From the NCBI RefSeq assembly GCF_049860565.1, contig NZ_CP172056.1:1860001-1924000 (forward strand): DNA of 64,000 bases. Reading direction: 5' to 3'. The DNA is from Desulfitobacterium_A nosdiversum. Lineage in GTDB: Bacteria; Bacillota; Desulfitobacteriia; Desulfitobacteriales; Desulfitobacteriaceae. The translations under genes and the position numbers were made by a program. Of the stretch, positions 25,144 through 34,180 are shown one piece after another. How positions within the stretch are numbered: position 1 is the stretch's first letter; every line of letters starts with the position of its first letter. The notes beneath the pieces are model-generated. The model had not been told where the DNA came from. It saw only the letters and a list, made by a program, of their open reading frames with translations, and ran no database searches.

Positions 25144-28143
25144 TTGAGTATTCGTGTTCACGAATTAGCAAAAGAATTAAACCTAAGTAGTAAGGATGTT
25201 ATGGCAAAGTTAGAAAACATGGGAGTTGACGTAAAGAATCATTTAAGTGCTGTAGAAAAGGCGGATGCAGATCGTCTCCGTGCCCAAGTGACTCATCCAA
25301 AGGGTAAGGAGCAAGATAAAGAGATGCCCCACACTTTAGCCCCAGGAGAAAATAAAAAAGAATCCGGGTTAAAACCTCAAGCTGGAGTGGAAGGCCATCA
25401 CCAAAGTTCTCGTGCAGGAATGGAAGACCGTCCGCAAGGCCCACGTCCAGGAATGGGAGATCGACCGCAAGGCCCACGTCCAGGAATGGGAGATCGACCG
25501 CAAGGCCCACGTCCAGGAATGGGAGATCGTCCGCAAGGCCCACGCCCAGGAATGGGAGATCGTCCGCAAGGCCCACGTCCAGGAATGGGAGATCGACCGC
25601 AAGGCCCACGCCCAGGAATGGGAGATCGTCCGCAAGGTCCACGTCCAGGAATGGGAGATCGTCCGCAAGGCCCACGTCCAGGAATGGGAGATCGTCCGCA
25701 AGGCCCACGCCCAGGGACGGGAGATCGTCCGCAAGGCCCGCGCCCAGGGATGGGAGACCGCCCGCATGGCCCACGTCCGGGGATGGGAGATCGTCCGCAA
25801 GGCCCGCGTCCAGGGATGGGAGACCGTCCGCATGGCCCACGTCCAGGGATGGGAGATCGTCCGCAAGGTCCACGTCCAGGAATGGGAGATCGTCCGCAAG
25901 GTCCACGCCCAGGGATGGGAGATCGTCCGCAAGGTCCACGTCCAGGAATGGGAGATCGTCCGCAAGGTCCACGCCCAGGGATGGGAGATCGTCCTCATGG
26001 CCCACGTCCGGGGATGGGAGACCGTCCGCAAGGCCCGCGTCCAGGGATGGGAGACCGTCCGCATGGCCCACGTCCGGGGATGGGAGACCGTCCGCAAGGC
26101 CCGCGTCCGGGGATGGGAGACCGTCCGCAAGGCCCGCGTCCGGGGATGGGAGACCGTCCGCATGGCCCGCGTCCAGGGATGGGAGACCGTCCGCAAGGTC
26201 CGCGCCCAGGGGCTGCACGTCCCCAGGCTGCACCAGCATCTTCACCACTCGAACCACCAAAACGCCAAAATAATGAGAAGAAGAAAACTCAAGATCGATA
26301 TTTCGAACGTAAGAAAGAGATGGAAAAGGATATTCGTACCCGTCAGCATAAACGCAGTAATAGGAACGAGCCCAAAGAAGTACGGGATACGACTCCTAAG
26401 CATATCGTAATTCCAGAATCTTTAACGGTTCAAGATCTAGCTGCCATAATGAGCCGAAAATCAGGTGAGCTTATTAAAAAGCTTATGGATCTAGGCGTTA
26501 TGGCAACAATCAACCAGGAAATTGATGCGGAAACCGCTACGATTCTTGCGACAGAAATGGGCGTAACCGTAGAGGTTAAAGTTGAGAAGCCGTTAACTGA
26601 AATTGAAGAAATCGAAGATGATCCAGCTGAGATGGTTTTCCGGCCTCCTGTTGTTACGGTTATGGGCCACGTTGACCATGGTAAAACATCTTTACTTGAT
26701 GCCATCAGAGCAACAAACGTTACAGCTTCCGAAGCTGGAGGAATTACCCAGCATATCGGTGCTTACCAAGTTGAAATTAAAGGCCAAAAGATTACCTTCC
26801 TTGACACGCCGGGCCACGAAGCTTTCACCGCTATGCGTGCTCGCGGTGCCCAGGTAACAGATATCGCAGTTCTTGTTGTTGCAGCAGACGATGGTGTTAT
26901 GCCTCAAACCATTGAAGCAATTAACCATGCTAAAGCAGCAGAAGTTCCGATTATCGTTGCTATTAACAAGATTGATAAAGAAAATGCTCAACCGGATCAC
27001 GTTAAACAAGAATTGACGGAATATGGTCTAGTTGTTGAGGAATGGGGTGGCGATACAATTGCTGTCCCGGTATCCGCAAAAGGAAGACAAAATATTGGTC
27101 AATTACTTGAAATGATCCTGCTTGTTGCTGAAATGCGGGAGCTTAAAGCGAATCCTAATCGTCTGGCGACAGGTACAGTCATTGAAGCAGAACTTGATAA
27201 AGGTAAGGGACCTGTTGCAACTGTTCTAGTCTCAAAAGGAACGCTTAATGTTGGAGATATTATCTTAGCCGGTTCTGCTTTTGGCAAGATCAGGGCGATG
27301 GTTGATGATAAAGGCCGTCGGGTTAAAAAGGCGGGACCCTCTATGCCAGTCGAAGTTCAGGGGCTTAACGAAGTACCGGATGCGGGAGATGTTTTCAATG
27401 CTGTAGAAGATGAGAAACATGCTCGTCAAGTTGCGACAGCTCGTGCAAACGAACGAAAGGCTGAAGAGGCGCGGCAATTTACAAAAGTCAGCTTGGAAGA
27501 CTTGTTTGACCGGATTAAAGAGGGAGAAGTCAAGGAACTCAATGTCATCATCAAGGCGGATGTTCAAGGATCTATCGAAGCTTTAAGACAGTCCCTGCTT
27601 AAATTATCCACGAGTGAAGTTCGTGTCAATGCCATTCATGGCGGGGTTGGGGCGATTACAGAGACCGATATTATGTTGGCTGCGGCTTCGAATGCAATTA
27701 TTATTGGTTTTAACGTTCGACCGGATTCGAACACGAAAGCAACAGCTGAGTTAGAGGGCGTGGACATCCGACTCTATCGTGTCATCTATGATGCGATTGA
27801 AGATGTTAAGGCGGCTATGAGCGGAATGCTTGATCCTGATTTTAAAGAAGTTGTACAAGGGCGAGCAGAGGTTCGCCAAGTTTTCAAAGTGCCTAAGGTT
27901 GGAAGCGTAGCTGGAAGCTATGTAACCGAAGGAAAAATCACCCGGGCCTCAAAAGTTCGTGTGATTCGAGACGGCGTAGTCATTCATGAGGGCAATCTTG
28001 AGTCCCTCAGGCGTTTCAAGGACGATGTTAAAGAAGTATTGGAAGGGTTCGAATGCGGGATTGGCGTAGAAAACTTTAATGATATCAAGGAAGGCGATGT
28101 CATTGAAGGATTTATTATGGAAGAAGTGAAACGCGAGCTCTAA
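25144..28143 (+). CDS. infB: Translation initiation factor IF-2 with a 24-copy repeat linker
   Basis: GTPase that places initiator tRNA on the 30S subunit. The IF2-N domain is at 1-50 (IRVHELAKELNLSSKDVMAKL), a long linker follows, a second IF2-N-like segment starts near residue 425, and the G domain has GHVDHGKT at about 508-515, DTPGHEAF and NKID, followed by the C-terminal initiator-tRNA binding domains. The linker contains 24 tandem copies of GMGDRPQGPRP, making the protein 999 residues. TTG 25144 is favoured because GGGGGTGG lies 5 bases upstream; GTG 25129 is in frame but lies at that site. Confidence 0.95.
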   Translation: MSIRVHELAKELNLSSKDVMAKLENMGVDVKNHLSAVEKADADRLRAQVTHPKGKEQDKEMPHTLAPGENKKESGLKPQAGVEGHHQSSRAGMEDRPQGPRPGMGDRPQGPRPGMGDRPQGPRPGMGDRPQGPRPGMGDRPQGPRPGMGDRPQGPRPGMGDRPQGPRPGMGDRPQGPRPGMGDRPQGPRPGTGDRPQGPRPGMGDRPHGPRPGMGDRPQGPRPGMGDRPHGPRPGMGDRPQGPRPGMGDRPQGPRPGMGDRPQGPRPGMGDRPQGPRPGMGDRPHGPRPGMGDRPQGPRPGMGDRPHGPRPGMGDRPQGPRPGMGDRPQGPRPGMGDRPHGPRPGMGDRPQGPRPGAARPQAAPASSPLEPPKRQNNEKKKTQDRYFERKKEMEKDIRTRQHKRSNRNEPKEVRDTTPKHIVIPESLTVQDLAAIMSRKSGELIKKLMDLGVMATINQEIDAETATILATEMGVTVEVKVEKPLTEIEEIEDDPAEMVFRPPVVTVMGHVDHGKTSLLDAIRATNVTASEAGGITQHIGAYQVEIKGQKITFLDTPGHEAFTAMRARGAQVTDIAVLVVAADDGVMPQTIEAINHAKAAEVPIIVAINKIDKENAQPDHVKQELTEYGLVVEEWGGDTIAVPVSAKGRQNIGQLLEMILLVAEMRELKANPNRLATGTVIEAELDKGKGPVATVLVSKGTLNVGDIILAGSAFGKIRAMVDDKGRRVKKAGPSMPVEVQGLNEVPDAGDVFNAVEDEKHARQVATARANERKAEEARQFTKVSLEDLFDRIKEGEVKELNVIIKADVQGSIEALRQSLLKLSTSEVRVNAIHGGVGAITETDIMLAAASNAIIIGFNVRPDSNTKATAELEGVDIRLYRVIYDAIEDVKAAMSGMLDPDFKEVVQGRAEVRQVFKVPKVGSVAGSYVTEGKITRASKVRVIRDGVVIHEGNLESLRRFKDDVKEVLEGFECGIGVENFNDIKEGDVIEGFIMEEVKREL
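25417..26208 (+). repeat. 24 tandem 33-bp repeats inside infB
   Basis: 792 bases, exactly 24 units of 33 bases, each encoding GMGDRPQGPRP with small variants (GMED in unit 1, GTGD in unit 10, RPHG in several). Because the unit is a multiple of three and lacks stops in several frames, long false reading frames appear on both strands over this stretch. Confidence 0.97.
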
Positions 28144-28164
28144 TCTAACCCTGGAGGGATGACT

Positions 28165-28542
28165 ATGGCAAAGCACAGAGCAAGTCGTCTGGGAGAGACT
28201 TTAAAAGAAGAAATATCACAAATGATCCGGGAGGATCTAAAAGATCCTCGGATTGGCTTTGTAACTGTAACAAGCGTGGAAGTCGCCGACGATCTGGGTC
28301 ATGCTAAAGTCTTTATCAGCGTCTTAGGAGATGAGCAAAAAAGCAAGGATTCGATGGAGGCACTTAAACGGGCTTCTGGTTTTGTTCGAAGCGAAATCGG
28401 CAAGCGGATCCGCCTAAGACATGTTCCGGAAATTGTCTTCAAGTATGATTCATCAATTCAGCATGGGGCTCATATCGCTGAGCTTTTACGCGAGGTTCAT
28501 ACGGAAGAAGCTGGGGATGAGGATGATTCTCATGATGAATAA
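28165..28542 (+). CDS. rbfA: 30S ribosome-binding factor A
   Basis: Cold-shock associated 16S maturation factor. 125 residues, with RLGETLKEEISQMIREDLKD, DPRIGFVTVTSVEVADDL and the KH-like RHVPEIVFKYDSS; the acidic tail is typical. ATG 28165 has GGAGGG 6 bases upstream; the in-frame ATG at 28159 directly abuts that site. The neighbouring ylxP of Bacillus is absent here. Confidence 0.95.
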   Translation: MAKHRASRLGETLKEEISQMIREDLKDPRIGFVTVTSVEVADDLGHAKVFISVLGDEQKSKDSMEALKRASGFVRSEIGKRIRLRHVPEIVFKYDSSIQHGAHIAELLREVHTEEAGDEDDSHDE

Positions 28543-29512
28543 TGATTTTGAATTCATTGTCAATGAATTAAGGAAAGCGCCGGAAGTGGCGCTTTTCTCC
28601 CATGTTTCACCTGACGGGGATTGTATGGGGTCAATGCTGGCTTTGGGATTAGCTCTTAAAAAAATGGGAAAAACGGTCTATTTATTTAATCCAGACTTGG
28701 TTCCGCATAATTTAGATTTTTTACCGGGCGCAGATTTGGTTCGAAATATTCTGCCAGACCCGCTGCCTCAAACATTATGCTTTGTTGATTGTACGGATTT
28801 GAGGCGTGTCAACCTTAAAATCAGTCAATTTTCAAAGGATGCAGTTATTATAAATATCGATCACCATATCTCAAATCAACGGTTTGGAATGCTAAACTGT
28901 GTGCAGTCTGATGCCAGTGCCACGGGAGAGATTATCATGGCACTTATCAAAGAACTTGGTGTACCTTTTGACCAAGAGATTGCAACCGATCTTTATACAG
29001 CAATTGTAACGGATACAGGATCCTTTCAGTTTAGTAATACAACCCCTAAGACACATCGTTTAGCCGCTGATCTACTGGAAAGCGGAATTGACTTACTCCA
29101 AATTCACCACCGTATTTTTGATCAAAAACCGTTGGCTCAGATTGAACTCTTAAGCAGAGCACTAAAAGGGCTGAAACTTTATGCAGAGGGTAAGCTCTCC
29201 GTTATGACATTGAATAAGAATGACTTTGTTGAGACGGGCGCACATGACAGCCTCAGCGAAGGGCTTATCAATAATGCCCGGAGTATTGAGGGAGTAGAGG
29301 TAGCGGTTCTTTTTAAAGAGATAGAAGAGCGAATTATTAAGGTTGGCTTTCGCTCGAACCTTTGGTTTGATGTTAACGCATTAGCGAGTAAATTTGGCGG
29401 CGGCGGTCATAAGAGAGCTGCCGGCTGTACGATGGAAGTCCCTCTTGGGGAAGCACGAAAATCGGTGATTAAAGCTATTGAGGAGGAGTTAAGCCTTGGA
29501 CGGGGTTATTAA
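28532..29512 (+). CDS. nrnA: DHH-family bifunctional oligoribonuclease/PAP phosphatase NrnA
   Basis: Degrades short RNA oligonucleotides and pAp. Motifs: SHVSPDGDCMGS (metal ligands), FVDCTDLRR, IDHHISNQRFG (the DHH motif), TDTGSFQFSNT and the C-terminal DHHA1 part with FGGGGHKRAAG. Two start codons, 28532 and 28535, lie in the end of rbfA with a GAGG about 9 bases upstream; either gives about 326 residues. It overlaps truB by 17 bases. Confidence 0.93.
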   Translation: MMNNDFEFIVNELRKAPEVALFSHVSPDGDCMGSMLALGLALKKMGKTVYLFNPDLVPHNLDFLPGADLVRNILPDPLPQTLCFVDCTDLRRVNLKISQFSKDAVIINIDHHISNQRFGMLNCVQSDASATGEIIMALIKELGVPFDQEIATDLYTAIVTDTGSFQFSNTTPKTHRLAADLLESGIDLLQIHHRIFDQKPLAQIELLSRALKGLKLYAEGKLSVMTLNKNDFVETGAHDSLSEGLINNARSIEGVEVAVLFKEIEERIIKVGFRSNLWFDVNALASKFGGGGHKRAAGCTMEVPLGEARKSVIKAIEEELSLGRGY

Positions 29513-30377
29513 CGTCCATAAACCCGTGGGTATGACTTCTTCAGATGTTGTTGTTTGGCTGCGAAAGCATTTAAAAACCCGTAAAGTCGGACATACCGGA
29601 ACGCTCGATCCGGAAGTCAATGGTGTATTGCCGATTTGTGTGGGCAAAGCGACACGGTTAGCCGAATATTTAACCGAACAAGGAAAAGCTTATCGGGCTG
29701 AAATAACATTCGGAATAGTTACAGATACTCAGGATGCTCAAGGAGAAGTCCTTCGTTCGGTAAAGCCTGAGATCACACAAGAGGATTTTCTGAAAATAAT
29801 CCCTCAATTTATTGGATCAATCCAACAAATCCCTCCAATGTATTCGGCGGTTCGATATAGGGGCAAGCGTCTTTATGATCTTGCCAGGCAAGGAATAGAA
29901 GTAGAACGGCAGCCCCGCGAAATTAGGATCTCGCGGCTGCAGCTTCTGTCTTGGCAGGAAGGGGAGTACCCTAAGGCTATTTTTGAAGTGGACTGTTCTA
30001 AAGGAACCTACATTAGAACATTATGCTATGATCTTGGCGAAGCCTTAGGCTGCGGAGCACATATGTCGAAGCTGGTTCGGCTGCGTTCAGGACCGTTTAA
30101 GCTCGAAGAAAGCCGGACTTTGCAACAGATTTCTGATGCGTTAGATCAAGATAATGAGGAGTTTCTGATCCCCATGAACCGTGTTTTAGATTTGCCGGTG
30201 ATTGTTCTGACGTCAGATAGAGCGGAAGCCTTTTGTCATGGGTTATCAACCTCTCAAAGAATGATTTCAGGACAGAAACTTCCTGATAAAGGAACTGTGC
30301 AAGTTTTTGCAGGTGAAGAATTTATCGGGATAGGAAAATGCGAGGACGATTCTCTTATCCCTTATAAAGTATTTTAA
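29496..30377 (+). CDS. truB: tRNA pseudouridine(55) synthase TruB
   Basis: Isomerises U55 in the tRNA T-loop. Start GVINVHKPVGMTSSDVV; catalytic D38 in HTGTLDPEVNGVL; MYSAVRYRGKRLYDLAR and DCSKGTYIRTL follow. It has 293 residues including a C-terminal PUA-like end. TTG start with GAGGAGG upstream, inside the end of nrnA. Confidence 0.95.
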   Translation: MDGVINVHKPVGMTSSDVVVWLRKHLKTRKVGHTGTLDPEVNGVLPICVGKATRLAEYLTEQGKAYRAEITFGIVTDTQDAQGEVLRSVKPEITQEDFLKIIPQFIGSIQQIPPMYSAVRYRGKRLYDLARQGIEVERQPREIRISRLQLLSWQEGEYPKAIFEVDCSKGTYIRTLCYDLGEALGCGAHMSKLVRLRSGPFKLEESRTLQQISDALDQDNEEFLIPMNRVLDLPVIVLTSDRAEAFCHGLSTSQRMISGQKLPDKGTVQVFAGEEFIGIGKCEDDSLIPYKVF

Positions 30378-30416
30378 GTGACAAGTTTTTAGCAGTCATG
30401 AGGAGGTATATACTCG

Positions 30417-31379
30417 GTGCAGGTTATCAGACAGTTACCCGAAAAGCCGATCAAACCTTGTGTACTCGCCTTAGGCAATTTCGATGGTGTACATCTGGGA
30501 CACCGGCGCTTGCTGGAGAGTGGCTTACAGATTGCAAGAAAAATGGGTATAGGTTTAAGTGTGCTGCTTTATGAACCGCACCCCTTAAAGGTGCTCTTTC
30601 CTGAGAAAATGATTGGGCTTCTGACAACTTCAGAGGAACGACTTAAACTCTTGGAGCTAATTGGGGTGGATACGGTTTACCTTCTCCCATTTAATCATGA
30701 TACAGCCAATATACCCCCCGAAACATTTGTATCGGACATTCTTGTTCGATTAGGCACGCGTTATGCCATGGTTGGCTTTAACTATTCATTTGGTGCGAAA
30801 GGAAAGGGCAGTCCGGAAGATCTTCAGCGCTTAGGCCCAAAATATGGGTTTGGGGTTAGTGTACTGCAGGCTCAGACGATGGGGGGAGAAGTGATTTCTT
30901 CGTCAAGCATTCGCCAGGCTTTGCTTCAGGGAGACATGCGTCAGGCTCAGAAAATGCTGGGAAGGTATCCTTTCCTTTGTGGCAGGGTTATCCATGGTGA
31001 ACAAAGAGGGCGTGATTTAGGCTATCCCACAGCAAATTTAGAAGTTTGTGAAGATCTTTTGGTTCCTAAACCCGGGAGTTATGCCGTTTGGGCTGAGTTT
31101 GACGGGCAGAAAGTTATGGGGATGCTGAACATCGGAAAGAAGCCTACCTTCCACACGGAATACGAGACGACCGTAGAGGTTCATTTGCTTAACTTCTACG
31201 GAAATCTTTACGACAAAATGCTTTCCATGTATCTCGTGGAACGTTTAAGGGATGAACGGAAATTTTCAAGCATTAATGAATTGCTGAATCAATTGCAAAA
31301 GGATAAAGAACATACTCAAAGGGTTCTGGAAGACGAAGGAGAACTTGATCTGAGAGAGAATGCTCTTTACAAATCATAA
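30417..31379 (+). CDS. ribF: Bifunctional riboflavin kinase/FAD synthetase
   Basis: Makes FMN and FAD. The N-terminal FMN adenylyltransferase has LGNFDGVHLGHRRLL and later YSFGAKGKG and SSSSIRQALLQGD; the C-terminal riboflavin kinase has RDLGYPTANLE and MGMLNIGKKPTF. Length is 320 residues. GTG start after GAGGAGG. The rpsO promoter lies at its 3' end. Confidence 0.96.
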   Translation: MQVIRQLPEKPIKPCVLALGNFDGVHLGHRRLLESGLQIARKMGIGLSVLLYEPHPLKVLFPEKMIGLLTTSEERLKLLELIGVDTVYLLPFNHDTANIPPETFVSDILVRLGTRYAMVGFNYSFGAKGKGSPEDLQRLGPKYGFGVSVLQAQTMGGEVISSSSIRQALLQGDMRQAQKMLGRYPFLCGRVIHGEQRGRDLGYPTANLEVCEDLLVPKPGSYAVWAEFDGQKVMGMLNIGKKPTFHTEYETTVEVHLLNFYGNLYDKMLSMYLVERLRDERKFSSINELLNQLQKDKEHTQRVLEDEGELDLRENALYKS

Positions 31380-31394
31380 ATTTTCCTGTAAAAT
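31366..31394 (+). promoter_or_regulatory. rpsO promoter
   Basis: TTTACA (31366-31371) and TAAAAT (31389-31394) with a 17-base spacer across the end of ribF. The 60 bases before the rpsO ribosome binding site are GC-rich and contain short stems (CCG...CGG and CTGGGCAGCAG), compatible with an S15-type autoregulatory leader. Confidence 0.55.
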
Positions 31395-31486
31395 ACATTC
31401 GAATTATCTGAACCGTTGACTCGGGTGGACGAACTCCGGCGGCATCTGGGCAGCAGGCGATTTTAAAAAATGGAGGTTATTGGAAC

Positions 31487-31753
31487 ATGTTAACAACTGA
31501 AAAGAAAAAAGAAATCATTGCAAAATTCCAACAACATGAAGGAGATACAGGTTCACCGGAAGTTCAAATTGCACTTCTGACAGAACGTATTGCTTATCTG
31601 ACAGAGCATTTTAAAATTCATAAAAAAGACCATCATTCTCGTCGCGGACTTTTAAAAATGGTTGGACAACGCCGTGCTCTTCTCAATTATTTGAAAGACA
31701 TGGATTTCAATCGTTATCGGAATGTCGTTAACGAGCTTGGTTTACGTCACTAA
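31487..31753 (+). CDS. rpsO: 30S ribosomal protein S15
   Basis: Binds the 16S central domain. 88 residues with the invariant GSPEVQIALLTERI, HKKDHHSRRGLL and ALLNYLKDMDFNRY. GGAGGT precedes the ATG. A terminator follows, then pnp, as in Bacillus. Confidence 0.98.
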   Translation: MLTTEKKKEIIAKFQQHEGDTGSPEVQIALLTERIAYLTEHFKIHKKDHHSRRGLLKMVGQRRALLNYLKDMDFNRYRNVVNELGLRH

Positions 31754-31780
31754 TTTTATCTGAAATACGGAGAAAGATGA

Positions 31781-31809
31781 GAAGCAGAAGAGATTTCTGC
31801 TTCTTTCTT
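31781..31809 (+). terminator. Terminator between rpsO and pnp
   Basis: Perfect 9-bp stem GAAGCAGAA/TTCTGCTTC (31781-31789 with 31795-31803) followed by TTTCTTT. The rest of the gap to 31927 is AT-rich and shows no gene. Confidence 0.8.
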
Positions 31810-31927
31810 TATACATTTGCAAATTATATGCTGTATGAGAGATTTTTTATCCAAAATGCAGGAAATAATAATATCATGTCGAAGAGGAAACAAGTTAAGA
31901 TGTGGATAGAATTAAGGAGGTTCCATT

Positions 31928-34111
31928 GTGCAACAAGGAGTATTAGAACGGTCTATTGAGGTTGGGGGAAGAACTTTAACCGTTCAGACCGGAAAGATCG
32001 GCAAACAGGCCGGAGGTGCAGTGTTTTGCCAATATGGAGAAACAGTTATCTCTGCTTTTGCTACAGGAAGTACAGAACCACGTGAGGGAATTGACTTTTT
32101 TCCCTTGACTGTTGAATTTGAAGAACGTTTATATGCAGCCGGAAAAATTCCGGGCGGATTTATTAAACGGGAAGGTCGTCCGAGCGAAAAGGCTATTCTT
32201 TCATCACGGCTCATTGACCGTCCGATTCGTCCGTTGTTCCCGGAAGGTTACCGGAATGATGTTCAGGTTGTAGCCATGGTTATGTCTGTTGATCAGGATT
32301 GCGCTACAGATATTACCGCAGTTAATGCTGCTTCAGCAGCGTTAACCATTTCCAACATTCCTTTTGAAGGACCAATAGCCGCTGTTACAGTGGGTTTAAT
32401 CGGGGATGAGTTTATTATCAATCCTACGGTTGAGCAAGCAGAAAAAAGCAGAATGCATTTAACGGTGGCTGGAACAAAAGATGCGGTAATGATGGTTGAA
32501 GCGGGCGCTCAGGAAGTACCGGAGGCGCAGATGCTTGAAGCCATTATGTTTGGACATAGTGAAATTCAAAAAATTTGCGAATTTTTTGGGAAATATCGCG
32601 CAGAAGCTTTGGAATTAGGACTGGCTAAAGAAAAGCAAGAACTTAAAATTGATAAGATCCCTGATGAAATCGTCGAAGCAGTCAATGCATATGCCTTTGC
32701 TAAAATGGATCAAGCCGTGCGGACCGAAGAGAAAAAAGCACGGGAAGCGGCCGTCGGCAGCGTAAAAGAAGAGGCTTTAGCTCATTTTGCAGAAGAATAC
32801 CCGGAAGACCTGAAATATGTAGATCGCGCTCTCGAAAATTTAGTCCATCGCATTGTTCGCCGTTTAATCACAGTCGAGCATATTCGCCCGGACGGCCGTG
32901 CCCTTGATGAAATCCGTCCGATCACGATTGAAGTGGGTCTGCTCCCAAGAACGCATGGAACGGGTCTCTTTACCCGGGGTCAAACTCAGGTTATGACAGT
33001 AGCTACTTTAGGAGCAGTCGGAGATGAGCAGATTCTTGACGGTCTTGGACTTGAAGAATCAAAACGTTATATGCATCATTATAATTTCCCGCCGTACAGC
33101 GTAGGGGAAACTCGCCCCATGAGAGGGCCCGGACGCCGTGAAATTGGTCATGGAGCTTTAGCTGAACGTGCTTTAGTTCCGGTTATTCCAAGTGATACGG
33201 AATTCCCTTATACGATCCGTCTTGTTTCCGAAGTATTGGAATCCAATGGATCAAGTTCGATGGCGTCCGTATGCGGAAGTACACTTGCCCTCATGGATGC
33301 CGGCGTACCGATTAAAGCTCCGGTTGCAGGTATCGCCATGGGTCTGATCAGTGAAGAAAATCAAATTGCGATTCTCACAGATATTCAAGGACTTGAAGAC
33401 CATGACGGAGATATGGACTTTAAAGTTGCCGGAACAAGTGAAGGGGTTACCGCTCTTCAAATGGATATTAAGATTAAAGGCGTTTCCCGCGAAATCTTGG
33501 ATAAAGCTCTGAAGCAAGCCAAAAAGGGACGTCTGTTTATTCTCGATAAAATTTTGGCTATTATCGATAAACCAAGAACTCAGCTTTCAGCATATGCACC
33601 GCGGATTATCACATCCATGATTCATCCGGATAAGATTCGTGATGTCATTGGACCTGGCGGTAAAACCATTAAGAAGATCATCGACGAGACTGGCGTTAAG
33701 ATTGATATTGAAGATGATGGACGCGTATTTATTTCCGCTATTGATGGCGAAGCAGGGGAAAAAGCGCTGAAGATTATTCAAGCTTTAACTCAAGAAGTTG
33801 AAGTAGGAAAGATTTATACAGGTAAAGTTACCCGGATTATGGATTTCGGGGCTTTTGTAGAAGTAATTCCCGGCGTATTAGGCTTAAGTGGCAAAGAGGG
33901 TCTTGTTCATATTTCACAGCTCGCCCATAATCGAGTGGAAAAGGTCGAAGATGTGGTTAAAGTTGGAGATGAGATTCTTGTTAAGGCGACGGGAATTGAT
34001 AAGCAAGGCCGTCTGAATTTGTCCCGCAAGGAAGCTATACCGAACCCAAATCCAAATCCAAATGCTAACGCAGGTAATCATCACTATTCAAAATCCGAAT
34101 TCAAGAAGTAA
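31928..34111 (+). CDS. pnp: Polyribonucleotide nucleotidyltransferase (PNPase)
   Basis: Phosphorolytic 3'-5' exoribonuclease trimer. Two RNase PH domains (first with FFPLTVEFEERLYAAGKIPG, second with FTRGQTQVMTVATLG and RREIGHGALAERAL), a helical linker, the KH domain (VIGPGGKTIKKIIDETG) and the S1 domain (GKVTRIMDFGAFVEV). 727 residues with a small Asn/Pro repeat near the end. GTG start after AAGGAGG. Confidence 0.97.
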   Translation: MQQGVLERSIEVGGRTLTVQTGKIGKQAGGAVFCQYGETVISAFATGSTEPREGIDFFPLTVEFEERLYAAGKIPGGFIKREGRPSEKAILSSRLIDRPIRPLFPEGYRNDVQVVAMVMSVDQDCATDITAVNAASAALTISNIPFEGPIAAVTVGLIGDEFIINPTVEQAEKSRMHLTVAGTKDAVMMVEAGAQEVPEAQMLEAIMFGHSEIQKICEFFGKYRAEALELGLAKEKQELKIDKIPDEIVEAVNAYAFAKMDQAVRTEEKKAREAAVGSVKEEALAHFAEEYPEDLKYVDRALENLVHRIVRRLITVEHIRPDGRALDEIRPITIEVGLLPRTHGTGLFTRGQTQVMTVATLGAVGDEQILDGLGLEESKRYMHHYNFPPYSVGETRPMRGPGRREIGHGALAERALVPVIPSDTEFPYTIRLVSEVLESNGSSSMASVCGSTLALMDAGVPIKAPVAGIAMGLISEENQIAILTDIQGLEDHDGDMDFKVAGTSEGVTALQMDIKIKGVSREILDKALKQAKKGRLFILDKILAIIDKPRTQLSAYAPRIITSMIHPDKIRDVIGPGGKTIKKIIDETGVKIDIEDDGRVFISAIDGEAGEKALKIIQALTQEVEVGKIYTGKVTRIMDFGAFVEVIPGVLGLSGKEGLVHISQLAHNRVEKVEDVVKVGDEILVKATGIDKQGRLNLSRKEAIPNPNPNPNANAGNHHYSKSEFKK

Positions 34112-34131
34112 ATCGTTTTCTGTAACTTCTG

Positions 34132-34180
34132 CATCGGTCTGCCTATGCATACATCTGTAATGTAAGGGGGTAGGCCGATG
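34132..34180 (+). promoter_or_regulatory. Hairpin covering the start codon of the deacetylase gene
   Basis: 34132-34143 pairs over 12 positions (two G-U) with 34169-34180. The 3' arm ends in the ATG start codon of the next gene, and the AAGGGGG ribosome binding site lies at the loop edge, so folding would hinder initiation. Confidence 0.5.

Noticed and set aside
25417..26208. Regular 33-bp repeats, looking at first like a CRISPR array
   Set aside because: The units are contiguous without spacers and are in frame inside infB, coding GMGDRPQGPRP.
25199..26260. 353-codon reading frame on the minus strand
   Set aside because: A by-product of the 33-bp period; no ribosome binding site, and the real gene infB is on the other strand.
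31777..31959. 60-codon frame between rpsO and pnp
   Set aside because: It starts in the terminator hairpin, has no ribosome binding site and runs into the pnp start.
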